DNA of 27,444 nt from Elysia marginata (Eukaryota > Mollusca > Gastropoda > Plakobranchidae). The stretch spans positions 105,892 to 133,335 of the forward strand of contig BMAT01000025.1 of the NCBI GenBank assembly GCA_019649035.1, written 5' to 3'. The notes beneath the pieces were generated by a model. It did not search any database and had not been told where the DNA came from. It saw only the letters and a program-made list of their open reading frames with translations. Shown piece after piece: positions 1 to 9,160 of the stretch (positions are counted from its first letter, which is position 1; each line of letters begins with the position of its first letter). The position numbers and the translations under genes are program-made.

Positions 1-106
1 TTTAGATTTTATTAAAATCGTCTCTAGTGGCAAACGTCTCAGTGCTCTGATCTCATTTGTTTAACTCTCTCTAGTTGGTGCTGTGTACTGATTATATAGG
101 CTTGAG

Positions 107-176
107 ATGGTTACTATTTTGTTGAATGTTTCTACATTTATAAAGATTTTTTCTTTATGTATGGTTTTAAAAACAG
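107..176 (+). CDS. Tentative signal-peptide exon for ACP5 copy A
   Basis: An ATG at 107 opens 23 hydrophobic codons (beginning MVTILLNVSTFIKIFSLC) plus one base, ending in 'acag' before gttttt at 177. The hydrophobic character and the leftover base fit: the exon at 2891 needs exactly one upstream base, and copy B's signal exon also ends one base into a codon. The donor gttttt is poor, and a phase match alone has a one-in-three chance. The true first exon could equally lie left of the window. Confidence 0.2.
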
Positions 177-1494
177 GTTTTTTAATAGAGCATAAGATGG
201 CAGCATATTTTAAAATCTAAGATTAGTTTGAAGGTCATGATGGCATCATCATTTTTTGTAACAATTTTATCTCAGACTGACAATCACAAAGAAGGAACAA
301 AAATTGTGATACATAATTATATATATATAAGATACATTAAAATTTTATTACTTATATCAAACATTGGACATTTTCATAAATCATACTCAAGTTTGAGCCA
401 AACAGAACAAAAAGCAATATGTTAAGGATCAAAAGGAAAAAGGTAAGTAAAATAGAAAAAAAAAATGGCAAAAAAATAACTATCAACCTGTAACTTGATC
501 ATAGAAAAAAAGGCCAACCTGGGTTATATTTGTAACTTTTGTTCAAATGTGAAAACTCTTCAAAATTACAAGTAAAATTATTTGAAAAGGAATTGAATCA
601 AAAACCTTTTTTATTCACACGTACAAACACAATTGGGCACACACACACGCACATTCACAATTTCATCTGAAAAATCTCTAGTTCGCAAAGGCTTTTGGGT
701 GTTCTAAAAGTAAAAAATTCCTTATCTTTCCAAAACAGAAACTCTTGTCATAAGTAGCACATTTGTAACTTTTTTCAAGCATATAACTTCAAAAGCATTT
801 TTTTCTGACACCGATTCTGCTGTGTTTACTTCTGCCTCTAACACTTACAAAAATAGAGAAAGGAGCCAGTTAGAGCATGCAATAGCTAGAAGCTACCCCT
901 TCAGGGTAAATTGACTCTCTAAAATTAGATTTTACTTGTTATTACCTAAGTTGGACCTATCTTCAATGAAAAAAAAAGTTGAAATTGCAAACAAAGATAT
1001 AAAGACGATGATGCAGGCTCTATTTACAGGCCTACTTTCCATCAACCGATATTGGTCAAAATCAATGGGGCACGAAGTCGTTAAGCATAAAACTAGACAT
1101 AATATCTTTATGAAGGGATGCAAAATCATATGGTTCAAAACTTCAATTAAATTTGTTTAATTCATTTGCAAGCTCTTTTTCATTTTCAATATAAATTTAC
1201 ACTCGCATGCAGTGACTGGTAACCAATGACCTTTTTAAGCCTTGCCCAACATTCTTTTGAGTTAATGTTCTGAAAGCTGCTTTGATTTTTTTCCCTTATA
1301 CTCATGTCCACAAGATTTAACATTTTAGTTTTACATGGTGTTTTGTTTTTTTAAAAGGGTTGTGGCAATTGGGTCACAGCTCAAAAAGGCACGCTTTTAT
1401 TCCAGTAGTAGTGTTTTGAGTTCTTTAGAGACGCATGGTTTGTTGTACAGCTAAATTTTTAAAGTTTATATTTTGGTATTAACCGAATGTTTTT

Positions 1495-1640
1495 ACGGTA
1501 AATGTCGTCTAATGGTGGCGATGCGGTACTGAAATAGGCGTTCAGAACGTAGCGCATATCCAAGGTCTTTTTGTTGCGGGTTGGGCAGTCAATATACTAG
1601 TGGTTTTGTAGACAGGCTGACATCAAAGGAACAATGAATG
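1495..1640 (-). pseudogene. LINE (non-LTR retrotransposon) endonuclease relic
   Basis: On the minus strand, one frame reads YIDCPTRNKKTLDMRYVL, then NAYFSTASPPL. This resembles the 'QYV-C-TR---KTLDL-Y----AY-S--LPPLG-SDHN' segment near the end of the APE-type endonuclease of animal LINEs. A stop codon (TAG, complement of 1597-1599) sits where the glutamine of QYV would be, and the SDHN block is lost. Base composition is locally richer in G+C than its surroundings, consistent with an insertion. The match is from memory of the family pattern, not from a search. Confidence 0.5.
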
Positions 1641-2890
1641 AAATCGCTGAGTATGACTTGAAGTTTAAGTAACTGTGTCAGCTCTTTTGGTATATTAGTC
1701 CCGTAGACATGACAGAATGAGAATTTACTTTGTAGTGCAGTGAGTAGCTGCTTTAGTGCTTTAAGGGAAATCTGACTTTATTATGTATATATGCTGTTGA
1801 TTTCAAGGGGGCAGATGATAGGGTTTAATTTAAATACACAAGAGTTTGACTTTGATATCCAGGCTGCATATTGTTGGGCGGACAGTACTTTGTATTAGGA
1901 AAAGCATAGATGCCTCCTCCCCTGGCCTTACCACTCTCTGCTGTACGATCAGAGCCCTCTATAATAACACATGAAACAGATGTTGTTTCTAGCTATGTCT
2001 TCAAAAAAGTACATAATCGAGCTTTCTCTGAACTCAAAGAGATATTTTGTACTGACACACAGTATTTCTGTTTTTTTTTTATTCAAGGAATGCTTATTAC
2101 CAAAAGAGGGGTGGCATAAAACATTTCTGGCATCTTCTTCTGGCTTTTACCCAAACCCCTCCTGATTAACCCCTCTTTTTTTCCATTGGGTTCATAAATA
2201 AGTTGCTAAACTTGGGAGATTGATAGAGTTTGACTATTGGGGAAAATAGCGGAAGTTAGAGTTGGTAAGAACAGGTACATGGATTGGGACTTTGCATCAC
2301 TAAATCTACACATTCACAGGTATAGCAGAGAAAATTTAAAGTCCAGTTGGTGCACAATACAAACGTATCCATGTTTCACATTACTCCAATATGCTCCGAC
2401 TAGATCAGAAAAGAAAGGAAAAATATACCACTCTAACTGTTTTGTCTTTGAAAGGCACATGAGCATTGTGAATCATTGTCTCCATGATAAACAGAAAATA
2501 AATGAAATTAAGTGAAAATTGACTTAAGCACAGTTGACTTTATTGTTAGAATAGTAAAAAAAAAAACAATTGAATTTCAAAATGAAAAAAAAAAGCCAAA
2601 GACTTAATCTTGATGTATTTATTAAGAAACAATGCCATAGGCTTGAGTGATATTGAAAAAAAACATTACTCTTTAAAATGGTCTCAGCAAGTTTTTAATC
2701 ATTTAAGATTAACTGCACTAGGTTTTGAAATATGAGTATGTATGCAATTCTTATTGCTTAGGTTTTTTTTTTTTTACTTGTGTTATTTTCCTACAAGTAT
2801 CTGTCATGAAATATCAGTAATAAGTTATTTTTAAGTCAATAAAGGCTATCTTTAATCAGAGATGTTTTTCTTTCCTATCTAATACTTTAG

Positions 2891-3096
2891 GAAGCAATGC
2901 TGTTGACAGCCTGCGCTTCCTCATCATTGGAGACATGGGTGGCCTACCTATTAGTCCATACTCTACATACTTTGAGCGCTGCACAGCTCAAGAGATGGGC
3001 AAAGTTGCTGACCGCTATGCACCCCAATATGTGATAGAGCTAGGAGACAACTTCTACTTTACTGGTGTTGATAGTGCCTCTGACCCAAGATTCAAG
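2891..3096 (+). CDS. ACP5: ACP5 copy A, first catalytic exon
   Basis: Acceptor 'tactttag' at 2883-2890 follows a pyrimidine tract; donor gtaaag starts at 3097. The exon is 206 nt: two bases complete a split codon, then 68 codons. It carries the first two metallophosphatase blocks, GDMGG (D14) and ELGDNFYF (D52, Y55). Its length and phases equal those of the exon at 22421-22626, and 44 of 68 residues are identical between the two by direct comparison. Confidence 0.95.
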
Positions 3097-6000
3097 GTAA
3101 AGACTTAAGTTATATTTTTGTGTGTTTGGGGTGTGCCTTATTTTTACATTTTCATTATGTACCAGTAAAATACCCGCAATTTTGTGGGTTTAAGTAAGAA
3201 TAGACTCAAGTCCAATTAAAGTTTTCCCTTCCTCTCTTTTTGTCCTTATGGTTATGTTGTATTTATTTATCAATATCAAATTTGTCTTCTTCTTTCTGTA
3301 GGCTTATTTTCTGTCCATCTTAATCTGTCTCTAAGTTTCTCCCCAATGCCTTCTCTTTAATTCTTCAATTTCCCCATAACTATGTTTCTCCTCCTCTTTA
3401 TTGTGGGTCACATCTACACCTCCTCTCTTTCTGTCTCTCTGATCTCACCATCATTTAAAAAGTTCACTTCTTTTTTTGTCCCCATACATTGTATCTATTT
3501 ATTTATATATTACATTTGCCTTGTTCTTTCCGGAGGCTTATCTTTTCCCCATATAATTCTGCCTTTGAGTTTCTTCCCAATGACTTTTCTGACTTTTGCT
3601 CTCTCTATTACCTTTTGTTCTCCTCCTCTCTATCCAAGTTCACTTCTATACCTCTCTCTCTCTCTTTTGCTCTGGTTTTATTGTCTTTCTGTCTCTCCCT
3701 CTCTCACCTTCTATTTTGGCCTTAAGTCATGAGTTTCTGCTGCATGTCTGCATGTGCATGATATCTAGCTTAACTGAGATTTAGGTCTATGAAACACTGG
3801 AAGTCAAGTAAGATATTTTGTATTTGATTCTTAAAAAGAACTAACCAAATAAACCCAACATGAAATGATCAAGAAAAAGCTAAAAAACCTATTCCTATTC
3901 AAACTCGACAAGCCTTATTCTCACTTCGCCACTACCTCTGCCTATGAAAGAATCAGAGTGGACCTTTTTCGGCTGGCTGTGCCTTGCTCTTTAGTAGATA
4001 AGGATAAAATTGGCTTTAAGTAAGAGTTCTTTTAACTCTTAAAAGAACTCGACTTTCTCAATGTCTAGTTTCACTTTACCCAGTTTACTGCTAGTTAATA
4101 GTATTCTTTTTTAACAATCTTTACACAAAATTAATATGAGTAATTTAAAAATACTTTAATATTAAATCTTCTGACAACTGAACATCAATCAGATATTTAA
4201 AAATACTTTGATGTTGAATCTTTAGAAATACATAATAATTAAAATCCACGGACTATTTTGAGCCAAGTCCTTTAAAGCTAGACGTCTTCAAAATTTGACG
4301 AATAAGAAATATACGACTGTAGTTTTATTTTTATTTGTCAAATTTTGAAGACGTTTAGCTATCTTATTCATTGACAGCAAACATTTGAGGATGTCTACAC
4401 TGCAGAGTCACTTCAAGTTCCGTGGTATTTGATTGCTGGTAATCATGACCATTATGGAAATGCATCTGCTCAGATTCACTATACCAAAAATTCTGAAAGA
4501 TGGTGAGGCTGCAAATAAGTTTGACCTCATCCTGTTGTCAATAATGTGTCATTATTCCCTTAATGTCAAGAAGTTGAGAGAGAAAAAAACAGAGTCATTG
4601 ATTGAATGGCAAAATTTGAGTAGGTTGATAGCATAAGGCTGTAAGTTGAAAAAAAAACCCATCAATATTAAAAGCCATATCCGGTTTCATAGTAAACTGT
4701 TTCATAATACATCACAAAAATGTAGATTATTTAATGTAGCAGGTTTCAAATGTTCGAAAGAGAGAAGAGATCACCTTCAGTTTCTGTCTTTTAAAGTTAT
4801 ATTTAGTAACCATCATCTATGTAATGGTGAAGATTAATACCTCCTTTATTTTTAGTGACTGCTTTTTTGTACTAAATTGTAGCATTGAAGATTTTCTAAT
4901 GCACAAGAGCATAGACTTTGTCACATAATGGTAATCAAAACCCTTTACTATCTGCGTATATCTGGTATTTGTGTATAAATCAAATTCATTTAAAAATTTT
5001 CTTCCATTTTATTTACAGGAATTTCCCAGATTTTTACTATTACAAAGAGTTTCCAATCCAAGGCAGTGACAAGTTGATGGGAGTCGTGTTTATTGATACC
5101 ATTCTTTTGTGTGGTAACACTGATCACGATGATTCTCCTGAGCCACCAAAGGGTCCAGCTAACCTGCTGCAAGCAGACGAACAGTGGAACTTCATCAACA
5201 AAACTCTGCAAACTAGCAAGTTAGTTGATCCTTTACTTGTATATTTCTGTAACATTTTATCTGCAAACAGTCGTTTTAGATATATATATATATATAAATA
5301 TGGATACATGTAGTGTCTAAAAAGCTGTCTTGAGAAAGAGTTGCATGTTTACCTGTAGAGTCAAAAGTCTGGTTAATTATAATTTTGAGAAGTCTTTTGA
5401 AGCAAAACAAAGAGAAAGAAGACTATCTGTGTACAAACATATTCATCTAGGAATTTTCTATGGGCTTTTATTTTAGAGGCAGACAGTTCAGGATCAGAGA
5501 ACTTGGTAGGGGAGAAATCAAACTCAGTCCAGTCCAGATATTTCAATCCCATTGGAAAGGAATTTTAACTCCAAATTACCTAAATATTAGTTAGCAAATA
5601 TCATTTTACATTACAAAAAGATATTTTAAAACCAGTGTTCTCAATATTGTGAGAAATAGCAAATATTCAAATTTTCTAGATACGGCTTATCTCGATTATT
5701 TTTTAAGTTTATGGAGTTGTGCCCTCTAAGCCAGCCCAAGTACCCAGAATCGCACCATTTTTCATTTTTTGCTAGATTATTTTCGCTTGCAGAGTAAAAA
5801 AGTAGTAATAAAAAGCAGAACAGAGTTTCTTTTAAAGGGGAAATCACCTAATTCAACTAGAAAAGATGCCCTATCTAACAATACCAGGATGGCTGCCTTT
5901 TGGTTGATAGCTGTTTGGGGAAAAAAATTCATATGATACGATGTGACTAGAGCGCTCCTTTAGGCTGTCGTATCATATGAAACAACATGACTTCATTGAG

Positions 6001-8539
6001 TTAAGGCAGTATCATAATAAACCAGTGCTTGAAGTTAATGAAAACATTAGAAAGTTACATGAAACTTTTTTGGGTCAAACAACAGAGGAGAGAGTCTCTA
6101 ACATCAAAATATGAGAGGGCTACTGGAAGAAATGGTGATGGATGCTAATAAACTCTAGAGTACAAATGTAATTTAAAGAAATTTTCAAATGAAAAAAAAA
6201 ATAGCTTGATAGGATTCAAAAGTAGAGGCTGGATTGCCCCAATCCAGGCTGGACATCAAAAATTGAATACATTGTTTAATATTGCTGTTTGCCGGCCGGC
6301 CTTCCTTTGGACAGTACTATTTCAATTGACCACACAAGAAAAGCTAAATCATATTGATCATTTAACACATATGCAAAGATTTCTTAACATTTAGAGCTGC
6401 TAAGCTTTTATCTTAAATTGCTTAGATGGAGGAAATTTACTGCCATGGCTTTGTTGGTGAGATTATGTGACTAAATGCTAAGAATTGAAATTACATAAAT
6501 TTTTTTCAACATCTTTTAATTTCATTGAAATTATCTTTTTTTTACTTTTTAAAAAAGATTTTTGGGTTTTTATCAAATTCTTATGTTTTGCTGATCTGCA
6601 GAAAAATATTTATTATTGTGTTCTTGTTTTTTCTTGCTTGATCAAAATGATTATTGAACTATTTTTTAGTTTTGTTTGCTTTTTTAATAGGTTTTTGTTT
6701 TTCCTATGTCAAAAAGTTCATGCATTGTGTGTTGGTTGTTCCCCAGAGCCCACTATCTGTTTGTTGCAGGCCACTTCCCTGTTTACTCCATTGCAGAGCA
6801 TGGCCCGACTCAGTGCTTGATAGATAAACTACAGCCTATGCTGGACAAGTATAATGTTAATGGTTACTTTTGTGGTCATGATCATAATTTGCAGGTAAAG
6901 AGCTTTTCAGATTTTTTTTTTCAAATTAATACTATTTTCTTAAAACAGATGGGTTTAAACTTTTAATTTAGAATTTTAATATAAAGCTTTTTAAAATAGA
7001 TTTTGAAGATTTAGAGGCTTAAATTTTTTTCCCCTTGAAATATATGGTACATTTTGATATGATGTAAATTTGTAAATTATATAATCATGATCTAAAAGTA
7101 AAAGTCTTTTTTGTTTGATTTGGGTACACACCAATTCAAATATTTCAAATTCAGAAATTTTTGAATAATCAGGTGCCATTTAGACAATTTTATCCTTTTT
7201 TAGTTCATAAAAAATTGACTGATAAGCTTGAAGTTTGAGTACTTTTTCTTTGAATGAAAATATTTTTGCTCAAAATACTTGGTAAATTCATTGGAAAATT
7301 GGACCTATTATGAGAAAAAGTTTTTGTTGTGCAGCTAGTTTAGCTTCAATGGTGGGCAGCTTAAAATAATAACCAAGAAAATCCTATTAACTTTAATGCC
7401 AGTACTGAAATGAAACTTTAAACAAAGGAACAAAAATTGGAGATTAGATAAACAAGCAGGCTTACCTTATAAAAAATATAAACAATACTTATGTAAAAAG
7501 AAGATGCAAGGTGCTGCCAACTACTAAACCCTGATCTTTTGATTTTCAATTTTACTTATCCAGAATTCAAGTTCAACTTTTTTATAACAGTCATAAGTAA
7601 AACCATAGAGTAAATTTTGACTTTGAAGAAAATTTTAATGACTAAAAGAGAGATCAAATTAAGGGCTAATAATTTTTTTTATCATTTGAAAGTTCTTAAG
7701 TACTGCTACTAAAGTTAAGAAGATCGATCAATGAAAAACATAAATTTAAGAAGACCTTTTCCAATTACTCTACAAGTGATTCATCAAGGTACTCTAATGC
7801 ATTTGTAATATGTCGGATAATTTGAAATTTGGATAATTCAATTTTAAGTTTTCTTCCCTTGCAGCTGAAATTAACTCTAGTGCGCATTTTTGAGAAGTAT
7901 GAATGTTTTGAACTTCATTTCAAGTTTTTATAATTTATATGTATGGCGCTTTGTTGTTATTAAACTCTCAATGCAAATAACAACCTATTTATAATTCTTC
8001 TAACTCTGTATAAAGTACAGTCAAGATCAGATAACTCAGACCTGGATAATTCAAATACTCGTTTAATTCAAATTATATTTGTAATTCACATCTAAATTCT
8101 CTTTTATAAGATATATTAATAAGTTTAACTACAGAGAATTCGAAAATATATTTGTTTCCAAGGGGTTCAAATTATGCAAACTGGATTGTATTTTGATTAG
8201 AACTTGTAAATAATTTCATTCTTCCACTACTTTATAATGCTTAATATGGGCTTTTAACTATAATCTTCTTCTATTTCACAGCATTTGCAAGTCAATTCAA
8301 GCAGAGGAAATCCTATTGATTATTACCTCAGTGGTATGGCCAACTTTGTAGATTTTAGACAGGATCACAAAGGTGATGTACCCGCAAACTCTCTTAAGTT
8401 TCATTATGCCGACATCTTTTCTAAGGGAGGCTTCCTTTACACTGAAGCGACAGCTCAAAACATGACTCTGACCTTTATGAATGCCTCGGGAAAAAGGCTT
8501 TACACCAATGTCATTTACCCAAGGAAGATGTGGTTTTAA
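2891..8539 (+). CDS. ACP5: Tartrate-resistant (purple) acid phosphatase, copy A, five coding exons; signal-peptide exon not assigned
   Basis: Join of 2891-3096, 4378-4502, 5019-5219, 6747-6894 and 8282-8539. The spliced reading frame gives 311 residues plus one codon split with a missing upstream exon. Family knowledge: ACP5/TRAP is a secreted or lysosomal binuclear Fe-metal phosphatase that hydrolyses phosphomonoesters at acid pH. Seen: counting from the first complete codon, the ligands fall at D14 (GDMGG), D52 and Y55 (GDNFYF), N90 (AGNHDH), H186 (AGHFPV), H221 and H223 (CGHDHN), with substrate-side H91 and H195 (AEHGPT). This nearly matches mammalian TRAP numbering. C141 and C200 can form the family disulfide, and N96-A-S matches the conserved glycosylation site. 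Intron phases are 1 (before the first exon here), 0, 2, 2 and 0. No lesion is seen, so the gene looks functional. The C-terminus (PRKMWF) has no membrane segment. Confidence 0.95.
3257..3720 (+). repeat. Pyrimidine-rich tandem duplication in intron A/B
   Basis: Two diverged units of about 232 bp (near 3257-3488 and 3489-3720) lie head to tail. Each begins with 'tatttattta', then a tttg-cctt/tctt pyrimidine run, 'aggcttat-tttt' and a 'ttgagttt/ctaagttt...ccaatg' segment. Both are strongly C/T-biased on the + strand. The open reading frames across this stretch are composition artefacts. Confidence 0.6.
4024..4050. repeat. Perfect 12-bp inverted repeat with 3-nt loop
   Basis: GAGTTCTTTTAA at 4024-4035 and its exact complement TTAAAAGAACTC at 4039-4050 flank CTC. 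It lies in the intron before the AGNHDH exon. No role is evident. Confidence 0.8.
4143..4222 (+). repeat. Short direct repeat in intron A/B
   Basis: A 27-bp unit beginning tttaaaaatactttaatatt (4143-4169) recurs at 4196-4222 with three changes. The two lie between the small hairpin and the long inverted repeat of the same intron. Confidence 0.6.
4276..4360. repeat. Long imperfect inverted repeat just before the AGNHDH exon
   Basis: Arms 4276-4310 and 4327-4360 are complementary. The outer 24 bp (AGCTAGACGTCTTCAAAATT and on) pair with one mismatch, and the inner 10 bp pair with two further differences. The loop is 16 nt. The right arm ends 17 nt before the exon at 4378, so a hairpin in the RNA would sit over the likely branch-point region. 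It could be a tiny MITE-like insertion or a structural element. Confidence 0.8.
4378..4502 (+). CDS. ACP5: ACP5 copy A, second catalytic exon (AGNHDH block)
   Basis: Acceptor 'ttgacag' ends at 4377; donor gtgagg starts at 4503. The exon is 125 nt, 41 codons plus two bases of a tryptophan codon. It encodes QTFEDVY and [18 protein letters not shown], containing metal ligand N90, catalytic-side H91 and an N-A-S glycosylation sequon. The acceptor is weak in pyrimidines and lies 17 nt after the arm of a strong inverted repeat (4276-4360). Confidence 0.95.
5019..5219 (+). CDS. ACP5: ACP5 copy A, third catalytic exon
   Basis: Acceptor 'atttacag' ends at 5018; donor gttagt starts at 5220. The first base completes the tryptophan codon opened by the previous exon. 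The exon encodes [16 protein letters not shown] (C141) and then an acidic, proline-rich stretch (residues 145-165). The stretch sits where mammalian TRAP has its exposed, protease-cleaved repression loop. That correspondence comes from position only, and whether this loop is cleaved cannot be seen. Confidence 0.93.
5928..5981. repeat. 14-bp perfect inverted repeat in intron C/D
   Basis: TTCATATGATACGA at 5928-5941 is exactly complementary to 5968-5981, with 26 nt between. Intron 5220-6746 otherwise shows only an AT run (5278-5297) and nothing recognisable. Confidence 0.75.
6747..6894 (+). CDS. ACP5: ACP5 copy A, fourth catalytic exon (two histidine blocks)
   Basis: Acceptor 'ttccccag' ends at 6746; donor gtaaag starts at 6895. 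The alternative AG two bases downstream (6747-6748) would break the frame, so 6747 is chosen. The exon encodes [20 protein letters not shown] and [11 protein letters not shown], supplying ligands H186, H221 and H223, the substrate-side H195 and C200. It ends on a codon boundary. Confidence 0.94.
8018..8188. mobile_element. Possible pogo/Tigger-like MITE in the last intron of copy A
   Basis: The left end reads CAGTCAAGATCAGATAACTC followed by repeated 'ggataattcaaa' words, a hallmark of pogo/Tigger-type ends. The right end, read in reverse, begins CAATCCAGTTTGCATAATTTGAACC. That is similar but diverged (roughly two thirds matching over 26 bp). Both ends abut TA (8016-8017 and 8189-8190), the target used by the Tc1/mariner superfamily. 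Related words also occur at about 7809-7857, so a second fragment may lie beside it. There is no transposase. Confidence 0.4.
8282..8539 (+). CDS. ACP5: ACP5 copy A, last coding exon and stop codon
   Basis: Acceptor 'atttcacag' ends at 8281. The frame runs 85 codons to TAA at 8537-8539. It encodes the C-terminal beta-sandwich closing segment of the family: [11 protein letters not shown] corresponds to the mammalian 'YVLSGAGNFMD' block, followed by [21 protein letters not shown] second possible N-glycosylation site is N-M-T. The stop lies only 107 bp before the piggyBac element. Confidence 0.95.
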   Translation, partial: HLQVNSSRGNPIDYYLSGMANFVDFRQDHKGDVPANSLKFHYADIFSKGGFLYTEATAQNMTLTFMNASGKRLYTNVIYPRKMWF

Positions 8540-8791
8540 CTTAAATTTATATCTATCTTGTTTAAGGTTTTGTAACTGATACAACGAATACAGAAATCAT
8601 TTTATCATAATATTTAGTGAAAAGGGACGTGTTTGTCATAATTTAACTCTTTAAACCCGTGGTCAAAAACCTTGTTTTGACGGAGGGTAATAGAAGAGAG
8701 TAAAATGGGAGAGAGGGTACCTTTTTGTTTTGTGTGTAGTGTTGTTTCTATAAGAGATAAGCCAACAAAGTTGCACATCAAAATAATCACA

Positions 8792-8797
8792 AATAAA
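8792..8797 (+). promoter_or_regulatory. Nearest AATAAA poly(A) signal after ACP5 copy A, inside the transposon
   Basis: AATAAA at 8792-8797 is the first canonical poly(A) hexamer after the stop codon at 8539. It lies 146 bp inside the piggyBac left end. Between the stop and the TTAA target site no AATAAA or ATTAAA is present. If used, the transcript would end in transposon sequence. Whether it is used cannot be seen. Confidence 0.4.
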
Positions 8798-9160
8798 TAA
8801 ATTTTATGAAAATACAAAAAAAAAATAATTCGAATGATAATCATTGATGTAATCGTTATTCAAATATCATGTAAGAACAACAATGATAGATTTCTAAAAC
8901 AGTACAGTTTCACATAGCTGATGATAAAAAATAGTAAATCCACCAGTAGCTGCCCAAAACTGGTCTGTTTCAAATCTGCAAATGTATTTCCATCTCTATG
9001 CAAAGTCTCATTGTCATAGCATCATCCATAATTATATAGTAAGGAAATAAAAACTGTACACTTAGGTCCCGTAAAGTTGAAAAAAAAATTTTTTTAGAAA
9101 TCAAATTACTCTTGGATATATGTACATACACTATTTACAGTATGTGTTTCTAGCAATAAT

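Larger units (their letters stand above)
1..2890. other. Non-coding sequence upstream of copy A's first catalytic exon
   Basis: This is AT-rich sequence, mostly intron or 5' flank of copy A. It holds the tentative signal exon (107-176), a short CA tract near 634-656 and a LINE endonuclease relic (1495-1640). A strong-looking donor (aaggtaagt, 438-446) follows a lysine/arginine-rich stretch that does not resemble a signal peptide. Nothing else is recognised. Confidence 0.6.

Noticed and set aside
438-446. Strong donor-like aaggtaagt as the end of copy A's first exon
   Set aside because: The preceding codons (MLRIKRKK) are basic and not signal-like, and the phase does not give the single leftover base required at 2891.
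3382-3784. Hydrophobic reading frames of up to 116 codons resembling membrane proteins
   Set aside because: They lie in a pyrimidine-rich duplicated intron segment, where C/T bias alone yields leucine, serine and phenylalanine.
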